64,000 bases of DNA. It comes from Streptomyces sp. NRRL S-31. GTDB lineage: Bacteria; Actinomycetota; Actinomycetes; Streptomycetales; Streptomycetaceae. A program made the position numbers and the translations under genes. Where the stretch lies: contig NZ_JOCB01000052.1 in the NCBI RefSeq assembly GCF_000718775.1, positions 4,579 to 68,578 on the forward strand. Direction: 5' to 3'. Positions within the stretch are counted from its first letter, which is position 1. Each line of letters starts with the position of its first letter. The notes beneath the pieces were generated by a model, which was not told where the DNA came from, did not search any database, and worked only from the letters and a program-made list of their open reading frames with translations. This document shows positions 17,664-26,270 of the stretch, piece by piece.

Positions 17664-19024
17664 AGGCGTTCGAAGGAGCGGCGCAGCTCCCAGTCGGTGA
17701 CCGCGGCGTCGAAGGCGGCCAGTTCGACGCGTGCCATGTTGCGGTAGTGCGCGACGACCTCGTCGCCGAAGGCGGCCCGGGCGATCGGGCTGTCCTCCCA
17801 GAGTCCGGCGGCCTCCCGGAGGGTGGTCGGGACGTGGGCGAAACCGGCGGTGTAGGCGTTGCCGGGGCAGGGGTCGGGGAGTTCGAGTCCCCGTTCGACG
17901 CCGTACAGGCCGGCCGCGATCAGGCCCGCCACCGCCAGGTAGGGGTTGACGTCCCCGCCGGGGAGGCGGTTCTCGAAGCGCAGGGAGCGGCCGTGTCCGA
18001 CGACGCGCAGGGCGCAGGTGCGGTTGTCGTGGCCCCAGGCGACGGCGGTGGGCGCGAAGGAGCCGGGCTGGAACCGCTTGTAGGAGTTGATGTTGGGGGC
18101 GTAGAGGAGGGAGAAGTCACGGAGGGCGGCGAGCTGTCCGGCGAGGAAGTGCCGCATGACCTCGGACATGCCGCCTTCCCGGTGGTCCGCCATGGCGTTG
18201 GTGCCGTCGGCGCCGGCGAGCGAGAGGTGGATGTGGCAGGAGTTGCCCTCGCGTTCGTTGTACTTGGCCATGAAGGTGATCGAGACGCCCTCCTGAGCGG
18301 CGATCTCCTTGGCTCCGGTCTTGTACAGGGCGTGCTGGTCGCAGGTGACGAGGGCCTCGTCGTAGCGGAAGGCGATCTCGTGCTGGCCGGGGTTGCACTC
18401 GCCCTTGGCGGACTCGACGGTGAGGCCGGCGCCGGCCATCTCGTTGCGCAGCCGGCGCAGCAGGGGCTCGATGCGGCCGGTGCCGAGGATGGAGTAGTCG
18501 ACGTTGTACTGGTTGGCGGGGGTCAGACCGCGGTAGTTCGCGTCCCAGGCCCGTTCGTAGCTGTCCTTGAAGACGATGAACTCCAGCTCGGTGCCGACCT
18601 GGGCGGTGTAGCCGAGTGCGGCGAGCCGGTCGAGCTGGCGGCGCAGGATCTGGCGGGGCGCGGCGGCGACCGGGGAGCCGTCGCCCCAGGCGAGGTCGGC
18701 GATGAGCAGGGCGGTGCCGGGGTGCCAGGGGACGCGGCGCAGGGTGGACGGGTCCGGGCGCAGGGCGAAGTCGCCGTAGCCGCGGTCCCAGGAGGACATC
18801 GCGTAGCCGTCGACGGTGTTCATCTCGGTGTCGACGGCGAGAAGGTAGTTGCAGCCCTCGGTGCCGTGGTGCAGCACCTCGTCGAGGAAGAAGCGGGCGG
18901 CGAACCGCTTGCCCTGGAGCCGCCCTTGCATGTCGGGGAAGGCCAGGACGACAGTGTCGATCTCACCGCTCGCGACGAGGGCGTGCAGTTCCTCGGCGCT
19001 GAGCGGGGGTGTGCGGTCTGCCAC
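17660..19024 (-). CDS. glnA4: Glutamine synthetase-like gamma-glutamyl-amine ligase (GlnA4 type)
   Basis: A 454-aa member of the glutamine synthetase superfamily, with the GS beta-grasp N-domain (VLAFPDMQGRLQGKRF) and catalytic domain. Visible are ATP/metal motifs such as GTELEFIVF, KGECNPGQHEIAFRY and NSCHIHLSL, and the glutamate-binding region NSYKRFQPGSFAPT...NRTCALRVVG, FENRLPGGDVNPYLA. Its operon partners (ALDH, SDR, PuuD-type hydrolase) indicate gamma-glutamylation of an amine and not ammonia assimilation. By synteny it matches SCO1613 (GlnA4), which I recall as a gamma-glutamyl-ethanolamide synthetase. GTG 19024 is preceded by GAGGAGG at 7-nt spacing; the open frame upstream is spurious. 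Confidence 0.9.
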   Translation of the reverse strand: MADRTPPLSAEELHALVASGEIDTVVLAFPDMQGRLQGKRFAARFFLDEVLHHGTEGCNYLLAVDTEMNTVDGYAMSSWDRGYGDFALRPDPSTLRRVPWHPGTALLIADLAWGDGSPVAAAPRQILRRQLDRLAALGYTAQVGTELEFIVFKDSYERAWDANYRGLTPANQYNVDYSILGTGRIEPLLRRLRNEMAGAGLTVESAKGECNPGQHEIAFRYDEALVTCDQHALYKTGAKEIAAQEGVSITFMAKYNEREGNSCHIHLSLAGADGTNAMADHREGGMSEVMRHFLAGQLAALRDFSLLYAPNINSYKRFQPGSFAPTAVAWGHDNRTCALRVVGHGRSLRFENRLPGGDVNPYLAVAGLIAAGLYGVERGLELPDPCPGNAYTAGFAHVPTTLREAAGLWEDSPIARAAFGDEVVAHYRNMARVELAAFDAAVTDWELRRSFERL

Positions 19025-19118
19025 GGGTGAGCCTCCTCGGGCGCATCGCGCTGCTTCGGCCGGGCCGGGAGCCATAAGGTATTGCGGAGAACCATTGCTT
19101 GGGAAGGGATCACGGAGG
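19025..19118. promoter_or_regulatory. Divergent control region of the amine-catabolism genes
   Basis: A 94-bp region between the divergent glnA4-like operon and its FadR-type regulator. It is the only AT-richer stretch here and contains ATTGC twice (19081-19085, 19094-19098) flanked by GGT and ACC, a plausible GntR-family operator. The binding site itself is inference. Confidence 0.35.
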
Positions 19119-19871
19119 ATGTCGCGGGACGCGGGTGCGGAGGGGCTCCGCGAGCGGTCGGGAGCCGACCGGCTCACTGCGGTGCTGCGGCCGGTGCGGG
19201 CGGGCAACGGCTTCGAGGAGGCGCTGGAGCAGATCCTCCAGGTCGTCCGGCTGGGCCTGGTGCCGGCCGGCGGGCGGCTGCCGGCCGAGCGGGAGCTGGC
19301 GGAGCGGCTGGGGATCAGCCGGGTGACGCTGCGCGAGGTGCTGAGGGTGCTCCAGGACCAGGGGCTGGTGGAGGCGCGGCGCGGACGGTACGGCGGAACG
19401 TTTGTGCTGTCCCGTCCGGACGCGGGCGGCGAGGACGAGCTGCGGCGCCGGATCGCCGAGGTCGACATCGAGGACGTGCTGCGTTTCCGCGAGGTGCTGG
19501 AGGTGGGCGCGGCCGGGCTGTGCGCGGCGCACGGGCTGGCCGAGGAGCGGGCGGCGCGGTTGCGCCGGGCGCTGGAGCGCACGTACGAGGTCCCGCCGGC
19601 GGAGTACCGGCGGGCCGACACGCTGCTGCACCTGACGCTGGCCGAGCTGTGCGGCTCGCCGTCGCTGACCGCGCGGTACGCGGCGGTCCGGGCGACGGTC
19701 AACGACCTGCTGGACTGCATCCCGCTGCTGGTGCGCAACCTGGAGCACTCGCAGCGGCAGCACACCGCGCTGGTGGAGGCGGTGCTGGACGGGGACGCGG
19801 ACGGGGCACGGGAGATGATGCGCGAGCACTGCGCGGGCACGGCGGCCCTGTTGCGGGGTTTCCTGGCCTGA
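19119..19871 (+). CDS. FadR-family (GntR) transcriptional regulator
   Basis: A 250-aa regulator. It has a winged helix-turn-helix (about 30-95: VRLGLVPAGGRLPAERELAERLGISRVTLREVLRVLQDQGLVEARRGRYGG, described here in parts) and an all-helical FCD ligand/metal-binding domain (about 110-245) with the expected Asp/His positions (FREVLEVGAA, DTLLHLTLAEL, HTALVEAVLDGD). Divergent from the glnA4-like operon and directly followed by the PuuD-type gene, so it very likely regulates both in response to an amine or its gamma-glutamyl derivative. The ATG at 19119 lies only 0-1 nt after GGAGG; the usable ribosome binding site may be GAAGG 11 nt upstream. Confidence 0.88.
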   Translation: MSRDAGAEGLRERSGADRLTAVLRPVRAGNGFEEALEQILQVVRLGLVPAGGRLPAERELAERLGISRVTLREVLRVLQDQGLVEARRGRYGGTFVLSRPDAGGEDELRRRIAEVDIEDVLRFREVLEVGAAGLCAAHGLAEERAARLRRALERTYEVPPAEYRRADTLLHLTLAELCGSPSLTARYAAVRATVNDLLDCIPLLVRNLEHSQRQHTALVEAVLDGDADGAREMMREHCAGTAALLRGFLA

Positions 19872-19923
19872 GCCGGATGCGCAAAGGTGTGGGGCACGAC
19901 CTTTTGACGCTCGGGAGGGCAGC

Positions 19924-20610
19924 ATGACCGCACGGCCGCTGATCGGTGTGAGCACCTATCTGGAGTCCGGGGCGCGCTGGGGCGTGTGGGAGCTGGAGGC
20001 GGCGCTGCTGCCGGCCGCGTATCCCCGGCTGGTGCAGCGGGCCGGGGGGCTCACGGCGATGCTGCCGCCGGACGCGCCGGAGCGTGCGGCGGCCACGGTG
20101 GCCCGGATCGACGGGCTGGTCATCGCGGGCGGCCCGGACGTCGACCCGGCCCGGTACGGCGCCGAGTGCTCCCCGCTCACCGGCCCGCTCGCCCCGGAGC
20201 GGGACGCCTGGGAACTGGCGCTGGTCGAGGCGGCTCTGGCGGCGGGTGTGCCGCTGCTCGGCATCTGCCGGGGCATGCAGCTGCTGAACGTCGCCCTGGG
20301 CGGCACCCTGGTCCAGCACCTGGACGGACACGCGGAGGTGGTCGGCGTGTTCGGCAGGCATCCGGTGAAGCCGGTGCCGGGCACGCTGTACGGCGGCCTC
20401 GTCCCGGAGGAGGTGACCGTGGCGACGTACCACCACCAGGCCGTGGAGCGGCTCGGCGAGGGGCTGGTGCCGTCGGCCTACGCGGCGGACGGCACCGTGG
20501 AGGCCGTGGAGCTGCCGGCGGACCGGGGCTGGGTGCTGGGGGTGCAGTGGCACCCGGAGCGGGACGAGGACCCGCGCGTCATGCGCGCCCTGGTCGAAGC
20601 CGCCTCCTGA
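19924..20610 (+). CDS. Gamma-glutamyl-gamma-aminobutyrate hydrolase family protein (PuuD type)
   Basis: A class I glutamine amidotransferase-fold hydrolase, peptidase C26 family, 228 aa. Nucleophile Cys115 lies in GICRGMQ, and His210 and Glu212 in WHPE complete the triad. The family removes the gamma-glutamyl group from the oxidised amine product, as PuuD does in putrescine degradation. It follows the FadR-type regulator by 52 bp with a good GGGAGGG ribosome binding site, and completes the set ligase, dehydrogenases and hydrolase of a glutamylated amine pathway. Confidence 0.92.
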   Translation: MTARPLIGVSTYLESGARWGVWELEAALLPAAYPRLVQRAGGLTAMLPPDAPERAAATVARIDGLVIAGGPDVDPARYGAECSPLTGPLAPERDAWELALVEAALAAGVPLLGICRGMQLLNVALGGTLVQHLDGHAEVVGVFGRHPVKPVPGTLYGGLVPEEVTVATYHHQAVERLGEGLVPSAYAADGTVEAVELPADRGWVLGVQWHPERDEDPRVMRALVEAAS

Positions 20611-20672
20611 GCCTGATCCGCCCCACACCGGCCCGCCGCACGGGTCCGCGCCCCTCCCGGGCGTCCTCCCCG

Positions 20673-21599
20673 TCAGCCGCGGGTCAGTGACAGCAGTTCC
20701 CTGGCCGGACCCGTCGGGCGGTGGCCCGTCGGCCAGACCGCTCGCAGCGCCCGGCGCAGGGAGACGCCCTCCACCGGGATGCCGACCAGGCGCCGCAGGG
20801 CCAGCTCCTCGCCCACCACCAGTTCGCTGAGGACCGAGGGGCCCGCGCCGGAGACCGCGGACGCCTTCACCGCCGTCGTGGAGGACAGCTCGATCAGCGG
20901 CCGGGCCAGGCCGCCGAGCGCCGCGTCCAGCACCTGGCGGGTGCCGGAGCCGCGTTCCCGCAGGATCAGCGGGGTCGACGCCAGCTCCGCCGCCGTCAGG
21001 GGCCGTCGGCGGCGGGCCCAGGGGTGACCGGGTGCGGTGACCACGATCAGCCGGTCGTGGGCGATGACCGCGGAGTCCAGACCGGTGGGCACGGTCAGGC
21101 CCTCGACGAAGCCGAGGTCCGCCTCGCCGGCCAGCAGCAGTTCCGCGACCTTCGCCGAGTTGCCGGCGAGCAGCGAGACGGCCGTGTCGGGCCGCTCGGC
21201 GTGCAGCGCCAGGAGCCAGCCGGGCAGCAGGTACTCGGCGATGGTCATGCTCGCCGCGACCCGGAGCCGGGAGTCCCGCCGGTCCCGCAGCGCCCGCGCG
21301 CCCGCGTCGAAGGCCGCCGCCGCCTCCACCACCCGGCGCGCCCAGTCCGTGACCAGGGCGCCCGCGTCGGTGAGCCGGGAGCCGCGCGGTGAGCGGTCGA
21401 CGAGGGCCACGCCCAGCTGCCGCTCCATGGAGCGCAGCCGGCTGCTGGCGGCCGGCTGGGTGATGCCCACCTCGCGCGCCGCCGCGCCCAGGCTGCCCAG
21501 CCGCGCCACCGCGAGCAGCAGTTCCAGCGCGCCCAGGTCCGGCACCCGGTGCGCCAGTGATCCGGTGCGTCCGTGCTGGGGTCCCTCGGCCACGCTCAT
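20673..21599 (-). CDS. LysR-family transcriptional regulator
   Basis: A LysR-type regulator of 308 aa. The N-terminal helix-turn-helix (about 22-80, LGSLGAAAREVGITQPAASSR) resembles CysB/CysL-type activators. The rest is a periplasmic-binding-protein-like effector domain (about 108-300). It is divergent from a TDT-family exporter whose relatives export sulphite or carry C4-dicarboxylates, and the intergenic palindromes fit LysR control of both genes. The effector may be a sulphur or dicarboxylate compound; this is inference from the neighbour. Confidence 0.9.
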   Translation of the reverse strand: MSVAEGPQHGRTGSLAHRVPDLGALELLLAVARLGSLGAAAREVGITQPAASSRLRSMERQLGVALVDRSPRGSRLTDAGALVTDWARRVVEAAAAFDAGARALRDRRDSRLRVAASMTIAEYLLPGWLLALHAERPDTAVSLLAGNSAKVAELLLAGEADLGFVEGLTVPTGLDSAVIAHDRLIVVTAPGHPWARRRRPLTAAELASTPLILRERGSGTRQVLDAALGGLARPLIELSSTTAVKASAVSGAGPSVLSELVVGEELALRRLVGIPVEGVSLRRALRAVWPTGHRPTGPARELLSLTRG

Positions 21600-21622
21600 A
21601 AGACCAGCTTATGTCCTCATAG
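21598..21622. promoter_or_regulatory. LysR-type operator palindromes
   Basis: A perfect ATAAG-N5-CTTAT palindrome (21598-21612) overlaps the lysR start codon, and an overlapping imperfect one (TATG-N4-CATA, about 21610-21621) follows. AT-rich palindromes in this GC-rich intergenic region suggest the binding site for autorepression and for activation of the divergent transporter gene. Confidence 0.6.
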
Positions 21623-21669
21623 ACGGGAACCGGCTGGTCAGGGACGACCGGCGGCAGGACCGTTGAGCC

Positions 21670-22827
21670 ATGATCACCGCCGCCCCGCTCCCGCCCCCGT
21701 CCCGCGCCGGCCTGCTCCGTCAGCTCCGGCCGAACTGGTACGCCGCCGTCATGGGCACCGCGGTCCTCGCCTCGGCCGGCGTCGCGCTGCCCGCGCCGGG
21801 GAACGGGCCGCGCGGGGTCCTGGCGGCCGTCTGGGCGCTGTCCCTGCTGATGCTGCTGGTGCTGCTGACCGCCCGGGCCGCGCACTGGGCCCGCCACCGC
21901 GACCAGGCCCGCGCCCAGCTCCGGGACCCGGCGGTGGCCCCCTTCTACGGCTGTCTGGCGATGGCCCTGCTGGCGGTGGGCGGCGGCGCGCTGACGGCCG
22001 GCCGGGAGCTGATCGGCACCCGGGCGGCCGTCGCCCTGGACACCGTGCTGTTCACCGCCGGTACGGCGGCCGGGCTCGGGGCCGCCGTCGCGGTGCCGTA
22101 CCTGTTGGCCGTACGGCACCGCGCCGAGCCCGCCGAGGCCACCCCGGTGTGGCTGCTGCCGCTGGTCGCGCCCATGGTGTCGGCCGCGCTCGGCCCGCTG
22201 CTGGTGCCGCACCTGCCGCCGGGGCAGCCCCGGGAGACCCTGCTGCTGGCGTGCTTCGCGCTGTTCGGGCTGAGCCTGCTGGCCGTGCTGCTGACGTTGC
22301 CGCTGGTCTTCGGCCGGCTGCTCACCGCCGGCCCGCTGCCGCTCGCCCTCACCCCGACCCTGTTCCTGGTCCTCGGCCCGCTGGGGCAGTCCGCCACGGC
22401 CGTCGGCGCGGTCGCGCACGCCGCCCCCGGGGTCGTGCCGGCCCCGTACGACCACGGTCTGCTCGTCCTGGCCGTGCTGTACGGGGTGCCGGTCATGGGC
22501 TTCGCCCTGCTGTGGCTGGCGTTCGCGACGGCGCACGTGGTGCGGGCCCGGCGGCGGGGCATGGGCTTCTCCCTGACGTGGTGGTCGTTCACCTTCCCGG
22601 TCGGCACCTGTGTCACGGGCGCGGCGACGCTCGCCCGGCACACCGGCCTCGCGGCGTACGACGCGCTGGCCGCCGTCCTGTACGGCGTCCTCGTCCTCGC
22701 CTGGCTCGCGGCGGCGGCCGGGACGGTACGCGGTCTGGTCAGCGGCGAGCTGCTCGCAGGGCCGCGGCCAGTACCCGCGGCGCTTCGGCCAGCGACGGGC
22801 CGTACCACGTCAGGTGCCGTCCGCTGA
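21670..22827 (+). CDS. TDT-family transporter (tellurite/dicarboxylate/sulphite exporter type)
   Basis: A 385-aa integral membrane protein with about ten predicted hydrophobic helices, beginning after PNWYAAVMGTAVLASAG, which is typical of the TDT/SLAC1 family (TehA, Mae1, Ssu1). Substrates in the family are tellurite, malate and sulphite; none can be fixed from sequence, though a CysL-like divergent regulator slightly favours sulphite. Its 3' end overlaps the convergent metal-receptor gene by 89 bp. Confidence 0.87.
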   Translation: MITAAPLPPPSRAGLLRQLRPNWYAAVMGTAVLASAGVALPAPGNGPRGVLAAVWALSLLMLLVLLTARAAHWARHRDQARAQLRDPAVAPFYGCLAMALLAVGGGALTAGRELIGTRAAVALDTVLFTAGTAAGLGAAVAVPYLLAVRHRAEPAEATPVWLLPLVAPMVSAALGPLLVPHLPPGQPRETLLLACFALFGLSLLAVLLTLPLVFGRLLTAGPLPLALTPTLFLVLGPLGQSATAVGAVAHAAPGVVPAPYDHGLLVLAVLYGVPVMGFALLWLAFATAHVVRARRRGMGFSLTWWSFTFPVGTCVTGAATLARHTGLAAYDALAAVLYGVLVLAWLAAAAGTVRGLVSGELLAGPRPVPAALRPATGRTTSGAVR

Positions 22828-23485
22828 CCAGCGCGCAGGGCAGCCCGGGGAACGCCTCGGGGCCGTCGTCGGCGGTGAACCGGTAGGGCTCGTCGGGCAG
22901 CACCACCAGGTCGGGGCGGGCCGCGCGCAGTTCGTCGAGCGGGACGCGGGGGTAGCGCTCGGGGTGGGCGGCGTACAGGTGGTCCACCCCGAGGCGGGCC
23001 AGGACGTCGCCCGCGAAGGTGTCCCGGCCGAGGACCATCCAGGGGCGGCGCCAGACCGGTACCACCGCCCGGACCCGCCGGGCCGGCCGGGGCAGGGCCG
23101 TCCACACCGACTCGGCCCGTTCCAGCCAGCGCGGCCGTCCCGGCGCGCCGCACGCGGTGAGCACCCGGTCCAGTTCGGTGAGGGCCTGCGGGACGCCGCG
23201 CACCTCGGTGACCAGCACCCGGAGCCCGGCCGCGCGGAGGGCGTCGAGGTCGGCGGGGCGGTTCTCCTCCTCGTTGGCGATCACCAGGTCGGGGGCGAGG
23301 GAGACGATCCGGTCCGGGTCCGGGTTCTTCGTCCCGCCGATCCGGGTGACGTCCAGCCCCGCCGGCCGGACGCACCAGTCGGTGGCGCCGACGAGGACGC
23401 CGGGCAGGGTCACCGCGACGGCCTCGGTGAGGGAGGGGACCAGGGAGACGACCCGCGGCACGCCGTCCGTCACACCCGTCGTCAC
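22739..23485 (-). CDS. Helical-backbone metal receptor (BtuF-like), no signal peptide
   Basis: A 248-aa substrate-binding-protein-fold protein of the BtuF/FhuD type (VVSLVPSLTEAVAVTL..., GGTKNPDPDRIVSLAPDLVIANEEEN..., DELRAARPDLVVLPDEPY). It would bind a cobalamin or iron/haem-like metal complex. Unusually it has no signal peptide or lipobox, and no ABC permease or ATPase is adjacent, so it may act in the cytoplasm. It is 14 bp downstream of an XRE-cupin regulator gene and probably co-transcribed with it. The 3' end overlaps the convergent transporter gene. Confidence 0.82.
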   Translation of the reverse strand: MTTGVTDGVPRVVSLVPSLTEAVAVTLPGVLVGATDWCVRPAGLDVTRIGGTKNPDPDRIVSLAPDLVIANEEENRPADLDALRAAGLRVLVTEVRGVPQALTELDRVLTACGAPGRPRWLERAESVWTALPRPARRVRAVVPVWRRPWMVLGRDTFAGDVLARLGVDHLYAAHPERYPRVPLDELRAARPDLVVLPDEPYRFTADDGPEAFPGLPCALVSGRHLTWYGPSLAEAPRVLAAALRAARR

Positions 23486-23499
23486 CTCCCGCCCCGCGC

Positions 23500-24072
23500 T
23501 CAGCGCGACCGGTCCTGGACCGCCTCGATGTGCTCGGCGACGGCCACCACGATGACCCGGGTGTCCGGGACCGTCGCCCGCCAGCGGTGCCGGACCCCGC
23601 CGGTCAGGTACAGGGTGTCACCGCGGCCGAGGCGGTAGGCGCGGCCCTCCGCCTCGATCTCCACCGCGCCGTCGGCGACGTACATCAGCTCGTCGTTGCG
23701 GTGCTGGAACTCGCGGCGGGCGTCGTGGTCGCCGGTGAACTCGGAGGCGTGCAGCTGGTGGTGGCCGCGGACCAGCGGACGGGTGCGCGGGTCGAAGTCG
23801 TCCTCGGGGAGCGGCTCGGCGCGGACGACGTCCACGCTGGCCGCCGGGTCGGCGGCGGCGAGGAGTTCGACGGCCGTCGTGCGCAGCGCGTCGGCCAGCT
23901 TCTCCAGGGAGGTGCGGCTCGGGCGGGCCCGGTCGTTCTCGACCTGGCTGAGGAAGGGCACCGACAGGCCGGTGCGCTCGGCCACGACCGCGAGGGTCAG
24001 CTCCAGCGCGCGGCGGCGCCGCCGGACGGCCGCGCCCACCCGCACGGGCTGCTGCTCTTTGTGGTCGCCCAT
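23500..24072 (-). CDS. XRE-family regulator with cupin domain
   Basis: A 190-aa regulator with an N-terminal HTH_3 domain (about 10-65, LTLAVVAERTGLSVPFLSQVENDRARPS in parts) and a C-terminal cupin_2 barrel (about 110-185; ELMYVADGAVEIEAEGR and GDTLYLTGGVRHRW provide metal-ligand-like residues). Such proteins sense small ligands and repress neighbouring catabolic or transport genes. ATG 24072 was chosen over the earlier frame start at 24120 because upstream sequence is not domain-like and GGAG lies close by. It is followed at 14 bp by the metal-receptor gene. Confidence 0.87.
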   Translation of the reverse strand: MGDHKEQQPVRVGAAVRRRRRALELTLAVVAERTGLSVPFLSQVENDRARPSRTSLEKLADALRTTAVELLAAADPAASVDVVRAEPLPEDDFDPRTRPLVRGHHQLHASEFTGDHDARREFQHRNDELMYVADGAVEIEAEGRAYRLGRGDTLYLTGGVRHRWRATVPDTRVIVVAVAEHIEAVQDRSR

Positions 24073-24455
24073 CGCTCCGGCTCCCTCCCTCGCTCGTCGT
24101 ACCGCTGTCCGGGTGCCCACGTGCGGGCGGCCCTCTTCTGATGACTTCTCTGCACCCTACGCATGTTCGGCAAACCGTTTCACGCGGGTGTCACATCCCC
24201 GTCACCCCCGTGATCGCCGACCTCCACTGTTCGCGCCAGGGTGCGGGGCCCGGGGCCGGCCGCGGGACCGGGCGCCCGGGCGGACGAAGACGCCGACCAG
24301 CCGGGCCGGGTGCCCGGCCGCGCACCCGGATTCACCACGGGCGGTGATTGGCCTGATCTGTGCGCAGGCGGTACGCCACGGGGGGCGGGCGGCACCGGAC
24401 GCGCGTCGGCGTCCGGCGGCACCCGCCCCCCGGGAGGCGGTCCGGGCCGGTCAGG
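24073..24455. other. Intergenic region, includes a terminator
   Basis: 383 bp between the XRE-cupin gene start and the end of the glycine-betaine importer. It holds the regulator's promoter (an AT-richer segment at about 24140-24190) and, near its far end, a strong hairpin. I see no gene-like frame. Confidence 0.5.
24395..24416 (-). terminator. Terminator of the opuA-type operon
   Basis: Perfect 8-bp CCGGACGC/GCGTCCGG stem with a 6-nt loop, 40 nt past the stop codon of the permease/binding-protein fusion. Confidence 0.65.
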
Positions 24456-26270
24456 TCACCCGGCCGCCTGGCTCATGGCGCCGTCCCCGGCGACGGGGGC
24501 CCACTTGTCGAGCAGCCCCGGGTGTTCCCGCAGCCAGCCGCGGACGGCGTCCTGCTCCCCGCCCTTGCCGGCCTTCTGGATCCGCGCCTCCAGGCTCGTC
24601 AGCTGCTCCTCGGTCATGGAGAAGTCCCGCAGCCACCGGCCGACCCGCGGGTTGTCGGCGGCGAAGCCCTTGCGCGCCAGGGTGTGCACGCCGTCGCCCT
24701 CGCCCCAGGCGCCCTCGGGGTCCTTCAGCTTCTTCAGACCGTAGTCGCTGTAGGCCCAGTGCGGGGACCACAGGGTGACGACGACCGGCTGCCTGCGGCC
24801 GTAGGCGCGCTTCAGCTCGGCGAGCATGGCGGGTGTGGAGCCGTCGACGACGTCGTACGTGCCCGCCAGGCCGTACTCCTTCAGCACCTTCTTCTTCAGC
24901 AGGCTCATCATGCCCGCGCTGGGCTCGATGCCGATGATCTTCCCGGAGAACTCGGAGGCGTGGTCCTTGAGGTCCGCCAGGGAGTTCACGTCCTTGACAT
25001 AGGAGGGGACGGTCAGCTCCAGGGAGGTGGGGCCGTACCACTTGCCGAGGTCTTCCAGCCGCTCGCCGTACTTCGCCCAGTACTCGGCGTGGGTGGTGGG
25101 CAGCCAGGAGTCGGTCTGGAAGTCGAGCTGGCCGGTGGCGAGGCCGGTGTATAGGGGACCGGCCGCGTACTGGGTGGTGGTCACCTCGAAGCCGCGCTCC
25201 TGGAGGATCTCCTTCCAGAGGAACGTGGAGGCGATGCCCTCGTCCCAGGGGATGTACCCGATCCTGATCTCCTTGCCCTTGCCGACGTCGGTGCCGGAGG
25301 CCTCGGAGGTGCCGGCGGACGGGCCGAAGAGGCCGATCCCGCCCGCGACGAGGGCGAGGACGACGACACCGGCGAGGGCGACGGCCGGGCGCGGACGGTA
25401 CGACCACGCGCGCGTGCGCTCCTTCGCGGCGGCCCTGCGGCCCAGCGGGGAGAGCTGGGCGCCGAGCGCGCCGGTGACGCGGTCCAGGTAGACGGCGAGG
25501 ACGACGATGCCGACGCCCGCCTCGAAGCCGTAGCCGATGTCGACCTGGCCGATGGCCTGGTTCACGGCGCCGCCGAGGCCGCCGGTGCCGACCATGCCGG
25601 CGATGACCACCATGGACAGGCCCAGCATGATCACCTGGTTGACGCCGGCCATGATGGTCGGCAGGGCGAGCGGCAGCTGGACCCGCCACAGGATGGCGCG
25701 CGGGGTGGTGCCGAACGCCTCGGCGGCCTCGACCAGCTCGGCGTCGACCTGGCGGATGCCCAGCTCGGTCATGCGGACGCCGGGGGCGAGCGCGAAGATC
25801 AGGGTGGCGACGACACCGGGGGCGGTGCCGAGGCCGAAGAACAGCATGGCCGGGATCAGCAGGACCATCGACGGCATGGTCTGGAGCAGGTCCAGGACGG
25901 GGCGCACGATCGCGCTGACCGCCTGCGAGCGGGCCGCCCGGATGCCCAGCGGGACGGAGATCACCAGGGCGATCACGGTCGCCACGAGCACCAGGGCGAG
26001 CGTGGACATGGCCTGGTCCCACAGGTCCAGTGAGTCCACGAGGGCGAACCCGGCGAAGGCGAGCACGCCGGCGGGCAGTCCGCGCAGCCACCAGGCGACG
26101 ACGGCGAGGATGCCCGCCATCAGCAGCGGCTGGGGGGCGGCGAGCACCGCGTCGATGCCGTCGTACATGCCCTCCATGACCGCCTTGACGGCGTCGAACA
26201 GCCAGGAGAGGTGGCCGACCAGCCAGTCGACGCCGGAGTCGACCCAGTCGCCGAGGTGGATCCTAGGCAC
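24456..26270 (-). CDS. Glycine betaine ABC transporter, fused permease and binding protein
   Basis: A 604-aa fusion. Residues about 1-285 form an OpuAB/ProW-type permease with six or so helices and the EAA loop (EAAEAFGTTPRAILWRVQLP). Then comes a further membrane helix (about 300-320), and from about 335 an OpuAC/ProX substrate-binding domain (IRIGYIPWDEGIASTFLWK), with tryptophans at positions expected for the aromatic box that holds a quaternary ammonium group. The binding domain is tethered on the outer face of the membrane. It imports glycine betaine, proline betaine or carnitine for osmoprotection. It overlaps the ATPase gene by 8 bp, giving a two-gene operon. Confidence 0.93.
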   Translation of the reverse strand: MPRIHLGDWVDSGVDWLVGHLSWLFDAVKAVMEGMYDGIDAVLAAPQPLLMAGILAVVAWWLRGLPAGVLAFAGFALVDSLDLWDQAMSTLALVLVATVIALVISVPLGIRAARSQAVSAIVRPVLDLLQTMPSMVLLIPAMLFFGLGTAPGVVATLIFALAPGVRMTELGIRQVDAELVEAAEAFGTTPRAILWRVQLPLALPTIMAGVNQVIMLGLSMVVIAGMVGTGGLGGAVNQAIGQVDIGYGFEAGVGIVVLAVYLDRVTGALGAQLSPLGRRAAAKERTRAWSYRPRPAVALAGVVVLALVAGGIGLFGPSAGTSEASGTDVGKGKEIRIGYIPWDEGIASTFLWKEILQERGFEVTTTQYAAGPLYTGLATGQLDFQTDSWLPTTHAEYWAKYGERLEDLGKWYGPTSLELTVPSYVKDVNSLADLKDHASEFSGKIIGIEPSAGMMSLLKKKVLKEYGLAGTYDVVDGSTPAMLAELKRAYGRRQPVVVTLWSPHWAYSDYGLKKLKDPEGAWGEGDGVHTLARKGFAADNPRVGRWLRDFSMTEEQLTSLEARIQKAGKGGEQDAVRGWLREHPGLLDKWAPVAGDGAMSQAAG

